DNA from: Lavandula angustifolia
Lineage: Eukaryota; Streptophyta; Magnoliopsida; Lamiales; Lamiaceae
Length of the DNA stretch: 64,000 nt
Assembly (NCBI GenBank): GCA_028984105.1
Contig: CM054817.1
Span: 28,236,313-28,300,312, forward strand
Direction of reading: 5' to 3'
Below, one piece after another: positions 33,984-44,546 of this stretch. Under the pieces are notes generated by a model that was given only the letters and a program-made list of their open reading frames with translations, searched no databases and was not told where the DNA came from. Position numbers and translations under genes: made by a program. Position 1 is the first letter of the stretch, and every line of letters starts with the position of its first letter.

Positions 33984-36516
33984 TTAGGCATGGTTAGCCC
34001 TTCTCCCTCCTTCCTCCAACCCCACCCTCTCCCACTTGAAGCATTGAATCATCGAACCCAAACCCAACCCCACCACTTTCTGTGCCAAACTATAACCCGG
34101 ACACGCCCTCCTCCCAACTCCAAACGGCATCACCTCGTGTGCACGCACATCTCTACCTTCAAACCTCTCCGGCTTGAAGGCCGACGCATCGTCCCACACC
34201 TTAGGGTCCCTATGTATCCCCCATGCATTGAAGAACACAATTTTATCTTTTGGTATATCGTATCCACCCAACCTGCAGTCTTGTGATGGTGCAGCTGGAA
34301 ATAGCCGGAATGTCTCTTGAATTATGTGGCTGAGGTAGGGTAGGTTGGGGAGATCTTCCTCATTCATCAAACGGTCAAACCCTACTTTTGCATCCAATTC
34401 TTCTCTAGCTTTGACCAAGACAAGTGGATTGTTGACTAAATTGGACATGGCCCATTCTATTGTCACTGATGACGTGTCCGTTCCAGCAAGCAGCATACTC
34501 TATAAACATTAATAATCAAGACTCAACCATATATTTATATATTTTTTTACAAAAATAAATAAATTTTATTTAAAAAATGTCGTACGAAACTCCTCCCGTT
34601 GAATCTAACTGTAAATGTGAATGCGTACGGCTATGTATTTGTTTCTTTTGAAAAAGATATCATGACTACTATGTACTATAAATTTGTTTTCTTATGAGAA
34701 AAAGCTATCATGTGTTGCATGATAACCCTCGTGTCAAAATTGATATTCAAGCACGATCACACACATAAATATGAGGGAAATATCTGCATGCAATATTTTT
34801 TAAAAACACGAGATATTTTTTTCTAAAATAATAGTAAAAATAAACTAGTTTCACGCATATTTAATTACTTCCCCCGCTCCAAAATTATTGCTCCAAAATT
34901 TTTTAGCACGTTTTTAAGGAAAGTCTCGAAAAACTTATCAGCAACTTATTTCAGTTTATTCTAATAAATAAGCATTTATGCACGCAGTTGTGATGACTTA
35001 TGAAAATAGCTTATTCTACAAAATAAGATGTTTTCAGCTTATTTTCATAAGCTGACATTAATAACTTATGAAAATAAACTAAAAATAGCTTATGAAAAAT
35101 AGATGATCATATCAAATCCATCTGACAATAATTTTTTGAACTATTTTTTATTTTTTTTCTCTAATTAAGTGCTTATACACAAATGTGTCCAAACACAACA
35201 ATTTATTCATTTTTAGTGTTTATACTGTAAGTACTTGCACCATACTCAATTACAGTAAAACTTCGATAAAGTAATATTCTGGCTAAGATAATAATTTCTT
35301 CCGGTCCCGATATGGGTCAATGCACTAAAATAATATCCGATAAAGTAATAACCTCGTTAAATGAATATTTTTTCTCGGTCCCAAGGTTATTACTTTATCG
35401 AGGTTTAACTTATAAGCTATTTTCGCAAACGGGGCCTTAATGGTTGTGTGTAAAGATGTAGGACCGTTTAATAAAGATGTAGGACTGTTTCATCCGGGAT
35501 AGAGGAAGTACTATTTTTTGAAAGGGAGCGAGAATTGTGGGACAATCCATAAAGAAAAGTGGAGCAACAATCGTGGGACGGAGGAAGTATTTCTTTATTG
35601 AGTTATATTAATAAAACTGAAGTAGAAGAAAACTGACCATTATGAGGCCTTTGATTGTCTGATCGGAGCAGAAGTCCGGCTGCAACTCTTGCAACGACAG
35701 CAAGTGACCGATCATGGTGTTTCTGTTGTGGCGGCGGTGCTCATCGATTAGTCCTTGGAAGAACTCATCGAGCTGCTTACCAAGATGCGCGAATTTCTTC
35801 TTGTAACCTCCGAAATCAATCAACTCCAGAAACGGCAAGAAATCCTGCGGATTCGAAACCTCGGCCAGCTCGAAAACCTCGTTGATCAGCTCCGTGAATC
35901 CCCGTCCCTTCTCGCTCTTCGCATCTTCGCCGGAGTATCGTTTTCTGGCGATCATCCTTATAACGTTGTTGAACGTTAATTCCAACAGCTTCGGCCTTAA
36001 CTCCACGCGGCTGAACCCTAGATCGGAAGCTTCTAGAAGGCTTAGGAGTAGCCGGTTGACTTCGTCGCGGCGGATGCGGAGGAATCCGTTGAGGCGGGCG
36101 GAGGAGAGAACCTCTTGCGAAGCAAGGCGGCGGAGGTTCCGCCAGTGGTCGCCGTAGGGAGCGGCGACCATGGTCTGGTTATTGTAGCCGATGTACTTTC
36201 CGGCCATGGTTTGGAAGCGGTTGGCGAGGATGGTGTCGAGCTTGGTGAAGCATTCTTCGGCTAAGTCCGGCGACGACACCACCACGCAGCGGCGGAGGCC
36301 GAGTTTGAGGGAGATGATGGGGCCGCTTGTTTGGGAGAAGCGGTGGAAGGTGCGGTGGATGGGTGGTTTGAGGAGGTGGAGGTGGCCGATGAGGGGCAGC
36401 GCTGCGGCCGGAGTTGGCGGCAGATGATATCTTTTCCCGGCCGGTTTGACTTTGTGGATAATGAAGATGAGTAGAAACGTGAGAAATATGTAGAGAAGAG
36501 GGGCAATTTCGTCCAT
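33984..36516 (-). pseudogene. Cytochrome P450, CYP81-like, copy B, degraded duplicate of copy C
   Basis: Exon 1 is complement(35638..36516), starting MDEIAPLLYIFLT, 293 codons. Exon 2 begins at 34499 with a shifted acceptor (TATAG then AGTATGCTG) and the frame ends at 33984. Landmarks include AGTDTS, ETFR, KPERF and PFGVGRRACPG. Compared with copy C, B has lost 21 bp near 34280 (seven residues after FPAAP, just past the K-helix) and 11 bp near 34005. The 11-bp loss shifts the frame after VGLEE and removes the last 30 or so residues, which form part of the active-site roof in P450s. B also has K-for-E and R-for-G changes at otherwise conserved sites. The 5' flank is unlike that of C and no TATA box is evident. 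The intron (34500..35637) contains nested MITEs also present in C. It is probably non-functional, although exon 1 is fully open. Confidence 0.8.
35253..35408. mobile_element. TACAGTTAAACC-family MITE nested in other MITEs, intron of P450 B
   Basis: TACAGTAAAACTTCGATAAAG at the left, TTATCGAGGTTTAACTTA at the right. It sits inside a foldback segment ending GCAAACGGGGCCTTA, which itself lies in a Stowaway-like element (about 34869..35589, ends CTTCCCCCGCTCC and GGGACGGAGGAAG). This is a three-level nest inherited from the B/C ancestor. Confidence 0.7.
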
Positions 36517-36800
36517 GAGACCCAACCCAACACTTCCTAGATAATGAGTATACGATACCGAAAAACGCCATTTTTCCAAAATATATGATTCTTGCGACAT
36601 TTTTGTTTGTTTGGCATTAATTAGTCAATAAGTATGATTATACAATATTATGTTTATATATATTTTTAATATTATGGGTTTAGGGTTTATATTATGTTTA
36701 TATTTGAATCTTAGTATTACATGTCTACCTCTATTTATTATATATACTAGTAATTTTTAATATATTAGTATGATTTTTGTATGTAAACCTCTATTTAGTA

Positions 36801-36996
36801 CTCCCTCCGTCCTATTATAAGCATTCTATTTTTCTAATTAGGTTGTCCCATTAAAAGTGTCATCTTTTTAAAACAAGCAAAAAATGTGTTGACATAAATC
36901 AAATACCAAAAAGTCAAACATTATACACCACACAACACCACTTTTTTTATTTCCGTGCCAAAAAGAAAATTGACGCTTTTAATGGGACGGAGGGAG
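36801..36996. mobile_element. Stowaway-type MITE upstream of P450 B
   Basis: CTCCCTCCGTCCTATTATAA at the left and TAATGGGACGGAGGGAG at the right, TA flanks. Confidence 0.8.
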
Positions 36997-37015
36997 TAAT
37001 AATCTTTATATAATA

Positions 37016-37215
37016 CCCCCTCCGTCTCAATTATAATGTCCAGTTTTCCATTTCGGGTTGTCCCAAATATAATATTCAATTTCTCTTTTTAACAAATTAT
37101 TATACAAAACTTTTTTGTAGGACCCACATCTTTACACATCTCTACTCACAACTAACAATTCTCCTTAAAAATCTTGCAAAAAACAAAGTGGACATTATAA
37201 ATGGGACAGAGGGAA
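37016..37215. mobile_element. Stowaway-type MITE upstream of P450 B
   Basis: CCCCCTCCGTCTCAATTATAA at the left and TAAATGGGACAGAGGGAA at the right, TA flanks. The same element, more decayed, lies upstream of P450 D (from about 46983). Confidence 0.75.
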
Positions 37216-37216
37216 T

Positions 37217-37730
37217 ATTATTTTTCTTCAATTCAGAAGACATTACTATATAGAAGTTTTTATTGTATGTGCATCAAAGTTTTGAAAAATAATAATTTAT
37301 TATTGAAGTCTAATTTTATACACTACCAACCTAAAGTATTTATGCCCTAATTTTAGGGCGTCCGGGCAGCCTACCCAATATAAATGTATTCGTACATTAC
37401 TTTTAAAGCTTCACTACCTAATATAAATGTATTCGTTTATTATTGAAGTCTAATTTTATACAATACCAACCTAATGTATTCGTTCATTACTTTTAAAGCT
37501 TCACTATATGTGGCCCACTATTTTGAATGAAAAGCGTCACATGTCGACACCCTTGTGGTGTGGTACACACAATGATACATAATTGTGGTACACACAAGCC
37601 GCTCTGATTATGAGAGCCCAAATTATTCTCATGCATTAATTATTAATTATCTTAAACAAGAGTTTTAATAGATTCATTTTGAAATGCGGAAATAGGAAAA
37701 GATAATTGTATAAGTCTCAATTGTTATATA
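37217..37730. repeat. Flank shared by P450 B and P450 D
   Basis: This block, with the doubled phrase ATATAAATGTATTCGT and the motif AGGGCGTCCGGGCAGCCTACC, recurs almost unchanged at about 47205..47690 upstream of copy D. It marks a shared origin of the 5' flanks of B and D. It is non-coding. Confidence 0.75.
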
Positions 37731-37869
37731 GTCTACGTGAAGTATGGTGTTACGTGATATGATCAATGTTTGTAATTATGAATATGCACGGAGGGTCAAT
37801 GATGACTATGTCTATGAGCAACTTGATTTCTGTTTAGTTATATATATAATTCATTATTTATTTATTTTA

Positions 37870-38150
37870 ATGTTTACTGATAACAATATAACCAAAGAGT
37901 CGGCGGAAATCTCTGTCGCCAAAGAGTCGGGAGAAGCATGCAACAGATTTTCACGACTAACATTCCGCAACGGAATTTTCGTTGCAAAATCCGTCGAGAA
38001 ATTTAGCAACGGATATTTTCCGTCGAGAAAAAATAGCAACCACCGTATTTTGACGGGTATTTTTCGTCGCCAATCCATTGATATGGTTGATTCTCGACGA
38101 AATTCTTTATTATAGCAATGGAAAAATCCGTCTAAAATCCCGAAAAATCT
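37870..38150. repeat. CCGTCG-rich element, copy 2
   Basis: Near-identical to 33165..33430 and in the same position relative to P450 C as that copy is to P450 B. Open frames through it are by chance. Confidence 0.55.
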
Positions 38151-38618
38151 TGTGATGATAATATATAGTTTAGTTGATATTTCCATTATTGCTAGACTGA
38201 TTGATCAAGTGTCGATCCCTGTTAGAGTTGATTTGACAAGAGCTGTTAGAGACATTTGTTGCAGAAGAAAGAAGAGATAACAAATCACTTTTCATAATAT
38301 TTCTAACGGAACAACATAATAAATCTTATTTCTCCCACTCAATAATAATATTAAGCAACAATCTACGGACAATTAACACAAACGAAGCATGAAATTAACA
38401 GCTTGGACACTGCCTAACACGCCATCAATTCCATCTTATTTGTTTAGTATTAATGGATTTTTATCATTTACTTTAAATCGACCCTAACATAACGGGGGAT
38501 TGAACACTAAATCAACTTTAGATCAATCACTTATGCAGAAGTGAAAGTACCAACTACACTTATTTGTTTAATATTGATATTGTTCTAAGTTTTAAACATA
38601 AAACTTAGAATTTAGCAT

Positions 38619-41263
38619 TCATGATGCCTCTTGAATACTACTAATCATAACCTTCCTCATGATCTCTCTTGGCTTGCACATGACTTGCAAGGGTTCCAAC
38701 TTAGGCATGGTTAGCCCTTCTCCCTCAGCCAAATCAACTTCCTCCAACCCCACCCTCTCCCACTCGAAGCACTGAATCATCGAACCCAAACCCAACCCCA
38801 CCACTTTCTGAGCCAAACTATAACCCGGACACACCCTCCTCCCGACTCCAAACGGCATCAACTCGTGTGCACGCACCTCTCTACCTTCAAACCTCTCAGG
38901 CTTGAAGGCCGACGCATCGTCCCACACCTTAGGGTCCCTATGTATCCCCCATGCATTGAAGAACACAATTGTATCTTTTGGTATATCGTACCCACCCACC
39001 CTGCAGTCTTGTGATGACCGGTGTGGCAATAGCAATGGTGCAGCTGGAAATAGCCGGAATGTCTCTTGAATTATGTGGCTGAGGTAGGGTAGGTTGGGGA
39101 GATCTTCCTCATTCATCAAACGGTCAAACCCTACTTTTGCATCCAATTCTTCTCTAGCTTTGACCAAGACACGTGGATTGTTGACTAAATTGGACATGGC
39201 CCATTCTATTGTCACTGATGACGTGTCCGTCCCAGCAAGCAGCATATTCTGTATAAACATTAATAATCAGGACTCATATTTTGACAAAAATAAATAAATT
39301 TTATTTAAAAAATGTCGTACGAAACTCCTCCCGTTGAATCTAACTGTAAATGTGAATGCGTACGGCTATGTATTTGTTTCTTTTGAAAAAGATATCATGA
39401 CTACTATGTACTATAAATTTGTTTTCTTATGAGAAAAGCTATCATGTGTTACATGATAACCCTCGTGTCAAAATTGAGATTGAAGCACGATCACACATAA
39501 ATATGAGGGAAATATCTGCATGCAATATTTTTTAAAAACACGAGATATTTTTTTTCTAAAATAATAGTAAAAATAAATTAGTTTCACGCATATTCAATTA
39601 CTTCCCCCGCTCCAAAATTATTGTTCCAAAATTTTTTAGCACGGTTTTTAAGGAGAGTTTGAAAGAACTTATGCAGCAACTTATTTCAGTTTATTCTAAA
39701 AAATAAGCACTTATGCACACATTTGTGAGGACTTATGAAAACAACTTATTCTACAAAATAAGATGTTTTCAACTTATTTTCATAAGCTAACATTAATAAC
39801 TTATGAAAATAAACTAAAAATAGCTTATGAAAAACATATCATCATATCAAATACATCTGACAATAATTTTTTGAACTAGATTTTATTTTTTCTCTAATTA
39901 AGTGTTTATACACAAATGTATCCAAACACAACAATTTATTCAATTTTAGTGTTTATACTGTAAGTACTTGCACCATACTCACTTACAGTAAAACTTCGAT
40001 AAAGTAATATTCGATAAAGTAATAATCTGGCTAAGATAATAATTTATTCCGATCCCGATATGGGTCAATGTACTAAAATAATATCCGATAAAGTAATAAC
40101 CTCGTTAAATGAATATTTTTTCTCGGTCCCAAGGTTATTAATTACTTTATCGAGGTTTAACTTATAAGCTATTTTCGCAAACGGGGCCTTAATGGTTGTA
40201 TGTAAGATGTAGGACCGTTTAATAAAGATGTAGGACCGTTTCATCCGGGATGAAGGAAGTACTGTTTTTTGAAAGGGAGCGAGAATTGGGGACCGTCCAT
40301 AAAGAAAAGTGGAGCAACAATCGTGTGGCGGAGGGAGTATTTCTTTATTGAGTTGTATTAATAAAAGTGAAGTAGAAGAAAACTGACCATTATGAGGCCT
40401 TTGATTGTCTGATCGGAGCAGAAGTCCGGCTGCGACTCTTGCAACGACAGCAAGTGACCGATCATGGTGTTTCTGTTGTGGCGGCGGTGCTCATCGATGA
40501 GTCCTTGGAAGAACTCATCGAGCTGCTTACCAAGATGCGCGAATTTCTTCTTGTAACCTCCGAAATCAATCAACTCCAGAAACGGCAAGAAATCCTGCGG
40601 ATTCGAAACCTCGGCCAGCTCGAAAACCTCGTTGATCAGCTCCGTGAATCCCCGTCCCTTCTCGCTCTTCGCATCTTCGCCGGAGTATCGTTTTCCGGCG
40701 ATCATCCTTATAACGTTGTTGAACGTTAATTCCAACAGCTTCGGCCTTAACTCCACGCGGCTGAACCCTAGATCGGAAGCTTCTAGAAGGCTTAGGAGTA
40801 GCCGGTTGACTTCGTCGCGGCGGATGTGGAGGAATCCGTTGAGGCGGGCGGAGGAGAGAACCTCTTGGGAAGCAAGGCGGCGGAGGCTCCGCCAGTGGTC
40901 GCCGTAGGGAGCGCCGACCATGGTCTGGTTATTGTAGCCGATGTACTTTCCGGCCATGCTTTGGGGGCGGTTGGCGAGGATGGTGTCGAGCTTGGCGAAG
41001 CATTCTTCGGCTAAGTCCGGCGACGACACCACCACGCAGCGGCGGAGGCCGAGTTTGAGGGAGATGATGGGGCCGCTTGTTTGGGAGAAGCGGTGGAAAG
41101 TGCGGTGGATGGGTGATTTGAGGAGGTGGAGGTGGCCGATGAGGGGCAGCGCTGCGGCCGGAGTTGGCGGCAAATGATATCTTTTTCCGGTGAATTTGTG
41201 GATAATGAAGATGAGTACAAGAATAGTGAGAAGCGTGTAGAGAAAAGGGGTAGTTTCGTCCAT
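38619..41263 (-). CDS. Cytochrome P450, CYP81-like, copy C, intact
   Basis: An endoplasmic-reticulum-anchored monooxygenase that uses NADPH-P450 reductase electrons. Exon 1 is complement(40388..41263), exon 2 complement(38619..39248), with a GT-AG intron at the conserved CYP81 position. The product is 501 residues. Visible: membrane anchor (about 5-22), hinge YHLPPTPAAALPLIGHLHLL, I-helix AGTDTS (297-302), ETFR (354-357), KPERF (408-412), and haem loop PFGVGRRVCPG with Cys about 432. The start MDETTPFLYTLL is preferred over an upstream in-frame ATG at 41308 because it places the anchor at the N-terminus as in family members. A TATA box lies about 60 bp upstream. The intron contains the same nested MITEs as copy B, and the coding parts of B and C are nearly identical, so the duplication is recent. 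A role in specialised phenolic metabolism is the family expectation. The substrate cannot be told from sequence. Confidence 0.93.
39984..40163. mobile_element. TACAGTTAAACC-family MITE, intron of P450 C
   Basis: Orthologous to the copy at 35253..35408, with slightly more of the left arm (GATAAAGTAATATTCGATAA) preserved. Confidence 0.75.
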
Positions 41264-41319
41264 GTTTGTGTAAAAAAGGCTCTCTCCAAATAATTGTTGA
41301 TGTAACACAATTGGTGCTG

Positions 41320-41327
41320 TTATATAA
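41320..41327 (-). promoter_or_regulatory. TATA box of P450 C
   Basis: TTATATAA, about 57-64 bp before the ATG. It has no counterpart upstream of copy B. Confidence 0.6.
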
Positions 41328-41331
41328 CTAT

Positions 41332-42328
41332 CATATCATATATATATATATAAATATATTGATTATGTATGGTTCCTAGTTTTATGTTAAGTGTGAGTTC
41401 TCACCTGATCCACTTCCTATGTATATAATACCATTTTCTCATCCTAAATGTATTATTCAATTTCATTTTTTAAGCTAATTAGTATACATCATTTTTTTTT
41501 GTGGAATTCACAACTGACACTTTTTCCTTAATTAAAAATTACAACACAAACAAATTGAATAAAATAATTGGGACGAAACTCAAATAATGCTGATATCACT
41601 AATCACTATCATATAGTGGTAGATATATAATTTATTTGTCTAATATTATATTGTTTATTGGGAAGGATCTTTTTGAGAAACAGATTCTGACATATATGAG
41701 AAGTGAGAACTAGCAATAAATATTGGTTGTAATTAAATTCTCATTTAATATCTTTAATGTAAAATTAGGGTGTATTTGGTATGAAGGGTTCGAAATTAGA
41801 TATTGATATGAATTCATGTTTGATGAAATGATATAATAATTAAAATTTAGGAATGATTTCTGAAAAATGGAATATTATAAAACTCCAACTATCCTATGAT
41901 TTTCATTTCAATACCCAAACACTCCCTTAGTATAAAATTAATACTGTAATTTTCTTTATAGATACAATAATTTATCTTCTAAATATGGAGATCTTTCAAA
42001 ATCTGAATCATCTGATATGGTTAGTTTTATAATGGTAACTTAATGAATTTATAATACTAATGATAATAAATTAAATTAAACGAAGAAGAAAAATCAGAAA
42101 TAAATCAAAATTAAAACATATACCTAATTAGGAATTGGAAGAGAGACTGTATAAGGATATAAGAAATTATATCGATATTCACGACTCATGAATGATGTAT
42201 ACCATGATCAGATCTAAAGTAACTTTGTCGGGATTATTTGACATTTCAATCTATTTCTATTCAAATAAATGATTGAATTTAATGCATTCAATTCAAAAAG
42301 CAAAAGTGCGAAACACACCATACACCTA
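41332..42328. other. 5' flank of P450 C and intergenic DNA
   Basis: AT-rich, with an AT run at 41338..41351, decayed Stowaway-like sequence (about 41420..41590) and the Harbinger-type MITE listed separately. No gene. Confidence 0.45.
41768..41926. mobile_element. Tourist/Harbinger-type MITE with TTA duplication
   Basis: A 159-bp element with ends GGGTGTATTTGGTATGA and CAATACCCAAACACTCCC (inverted GGGTGT.TTTGG), flanked by TTA on both sides, the target preference of PIF/Harbinger elements. Confidence 0.7.
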
Positions 42329-42565
42329 AGTCCCTATGGGATGATGTAGCGGTAAAGGTGGTGGTCCGGGACTGAAAGGTCATACGTTCAAATCCTACTA
42401 AAAACTCTATGTGTGTCTGTCACTTTAGGGTGATTTAACTCTCATGTGTGGTTTGCAGACTATTGCACATGTGCCTATGTGTGTCTGTCACCTTAGGGCT
42501 GTGTGATTTGCAGATTATTGCACGCCTATCACCTTAGGGTGGTTTAACTCTTCTATGTGGTTTGT
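42329..42565 (+). mobile_element. SINE-like copy with internal duplications
   Basis: Head AAGTCCCTATGGGATGATGTAGCGG and box B-like CGTTCAAATCC are recognisable. The body segment CTGTCAC-TTTAGGG...TTGCAGA-TATTGCAC is present about three times. There is no poly-A tail, and the copy runs directly into an 87-bp tandem repeat. Confidence 0.7.
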
Positions 42566-42745
42566 AAAGACAACAGATCTATTCTCGCTTTAAGTTTACA
42601 AAATGTGAAACTCACCATATAGCTACGTAATTTGATTACGTACCCAATTTTTAAAGACAACAGACCTACTCCCGTTTCAAGTCAACAAAGTGTGAAACTC
42701 ACCATATAGCTACGTAACTCGATTACATAACCAACTATCAGTTGC
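42566..42745. repeat. 87-bp minisatellite, block 1
   Basis: Units begin GACAACAGA at 42569 and 42656 and share GTGAAACTCACCATATAGC and GATTACGTA/GATTACATA. About two copies. Confidence 0.8.
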
Positions 42746-43254
42746 GTAATTAGAGCTATGAAGTTGGGGGTCGAAATAGAGGAACAACGGTGGCTGAAGG
42801 CAGAGAAAAAAATCAAGAGTTGCTAAATATAGTTTTAAATGGTTCGAACACAAACACGATATGAAAGATATAATATATATTATTTCTTGTAATTGTTACG
42901 CTGAGAAAGATACTTATATAACTAGTTGAAAAAAGAGAGAGAAATATTTATAACATGTGAGAGAGTTATACATATATATTGAATTAATTATACTTGTAAT
43001 AAAACTAAAGAAAACTAGGAAAAAAATAATTTAAAAGTCTAAAAATAGAACAAATGAGTGCTTTGGGTTTCGAACATGAGACATCTCTTAAAGAAATAAA
43101 GTCAATAATCAAGTGCACTACAACTAAACAGTTAATTATATTTTTCACTAAAATTATCTATAAGCAATACGCATTCTATACACTATTTAGTCGAAGTTCC
43201 GTCGGCTGGGGGGTCGGTTGACCCTCCTGACCCCCTCTAGTTCCGGCAATGCCA
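42746..43254. other. Spacer between the two 87-bp repeat blocks
   Basis: AT-rich with no gene. A motif of rearranged mobile-element character (GGGGGTCGGTTGACCCTCC near 43208) lies just before block 2. Confidence 0.35.
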
Positions 43255-43465
43255 ACTATTGAAGACAACATATCCGCTTTCATTTTAAGTCTACAAAGTG
43301 TGAAACATACCGTATAGCCATGGAAATCGATTACATAGCCAACTATTGAAGACAACATATCCGCTCTCATTTTAAGTCTACAAAGTGTGAAACACACCAT
43401 ATAGCTTCGTAACTTGATTACGTACCCGACTTTTGAAGACAACAGATCTACTCTCGTTTCGCACG
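43255..43465. repeat. 87-bp minisatellite, block 2
   Basis: The unit starts GACAACA at 43264, 43351 and 43438, a constant 87-bp step, with the same GTGAAACACACCATATAGC-type core as block 1. About 2.4 copies. Because 87 is a multiple of three, one frame stays open through it by chance. Confidence 0.85.
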
Positions 43466-44053
43466 ATAGCTTTTGAGATATTTACAGAATACTAGTGGGT
43501 CGGGAGGCAGTGGGCTCGGACTACCAATGCTCCACCATTTTTACATTTATGCACTCATTACTTCAAACCCAACTTGTTACTCTCTCCGTCCCGCTATTAC
43601 TGTCTACTTTCCTAGTCGGATTGTCCTGATATTATTGTCTTCTTTTCTAAAATAATTTTAGCAAAAACTACTCTTAAACAAAAAATTAAATTAGTCCCTC
43701 TTATTTAAGATTTGACAACTTTGCTCAATTTTACAAAACGGACCAAAATCGCACGAGTTACCATCCTTATGAACCAAAATTGATCCATAACGAACTAAAA
43801 GTGGACATAAACCAACATACTGGATCAAAATTGATATTTTTCCACAACATAGCAATATGTTGTGAATTTAGAATCTCCATAGAATATTATATAAATTAAA
43901 TATAGTATATATGGTTGCAATCTTTGTTTTCCCCAGTGACAATTGCCAAATTTTATCGTTGTGAAGACCACGAGACCATAATATTATATTATTAACTTAT
44001 TTTTTAAAAAAAATCAGCCTACATAGTATCTAAATACAGACAACAATACCATG
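43466..44053. other. Intergenic DNA with Stowaway debris
   Basis: A left Stowaway end (CTCTCCGTCCCGCTATTACTG, about 43581) is visible without a matching right end. Otherwise nothing. Confidence 0.4.
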
Positions 44054-44545
44054 TAAACCCTAAACCCTAACACTCCATTCCATCTTGTTTATTTAATATT
44101 AACATATAGATAGTACTCTATGTTGTAGTTTCTTTAATAATATTATCATAACCTTTCTTACGATAACGACAATATATAAGAGATAATTATTTGATAACCC
44201 TAAACCCTAACACTCCATTCCATCTTGTTTATTTAATATTAGCATATAGATAGTACTCTATGTTGTAGTTTCTTTAATAACATTAATCATAACCTTTCTC
44301 ACGATAATGACAATATACAACAGATAACTGTTTGATAACCCTAAACCCTAACACTCCATTCCATCTTGTTTATTTAATATTAACATATAGATAGTACTTT
44401 ATGTTGTAGTTTCTTTAATAAAATTAATCATAACCTTTCTCACGATAACGACAATATATAACAGATAACTGTTTGATAACCCTAAATCCTAAACCCTAAC
44501 ACTCCATTCCATCTTGTTTATTTAATACTAACATATAGATAGTAC
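44054..44545. repeat. 140-bp tandem repeat, about 3.5 copies, each led by telomere-like CCCTAAACCCTAA
   Basis: CACTCCATTCCATCTTG recurs at 44071, 44211, 44352 and 44500. Each is preceded by CCCTAAACCCTAA or a variant, and each unit ends in GTAGTTTCTTTAATAATATTA and AACCTTTCT. The last unit continues into the end of P450 D: the repeated TAACCTTTCTCAYGAT corresponds to codons for its final IMRKVTINI residues. The array is therefore a tandem amplification of that gene's 3' end. Confidence 0.88.
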
Positions 44546-44546
44546 T

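Noticed and set aside
44054..44500. True telomere or chromosome end
   Set aside because: Only two to three CCCTAAA units occur at each repeat border and gene sequence continues on both sides.
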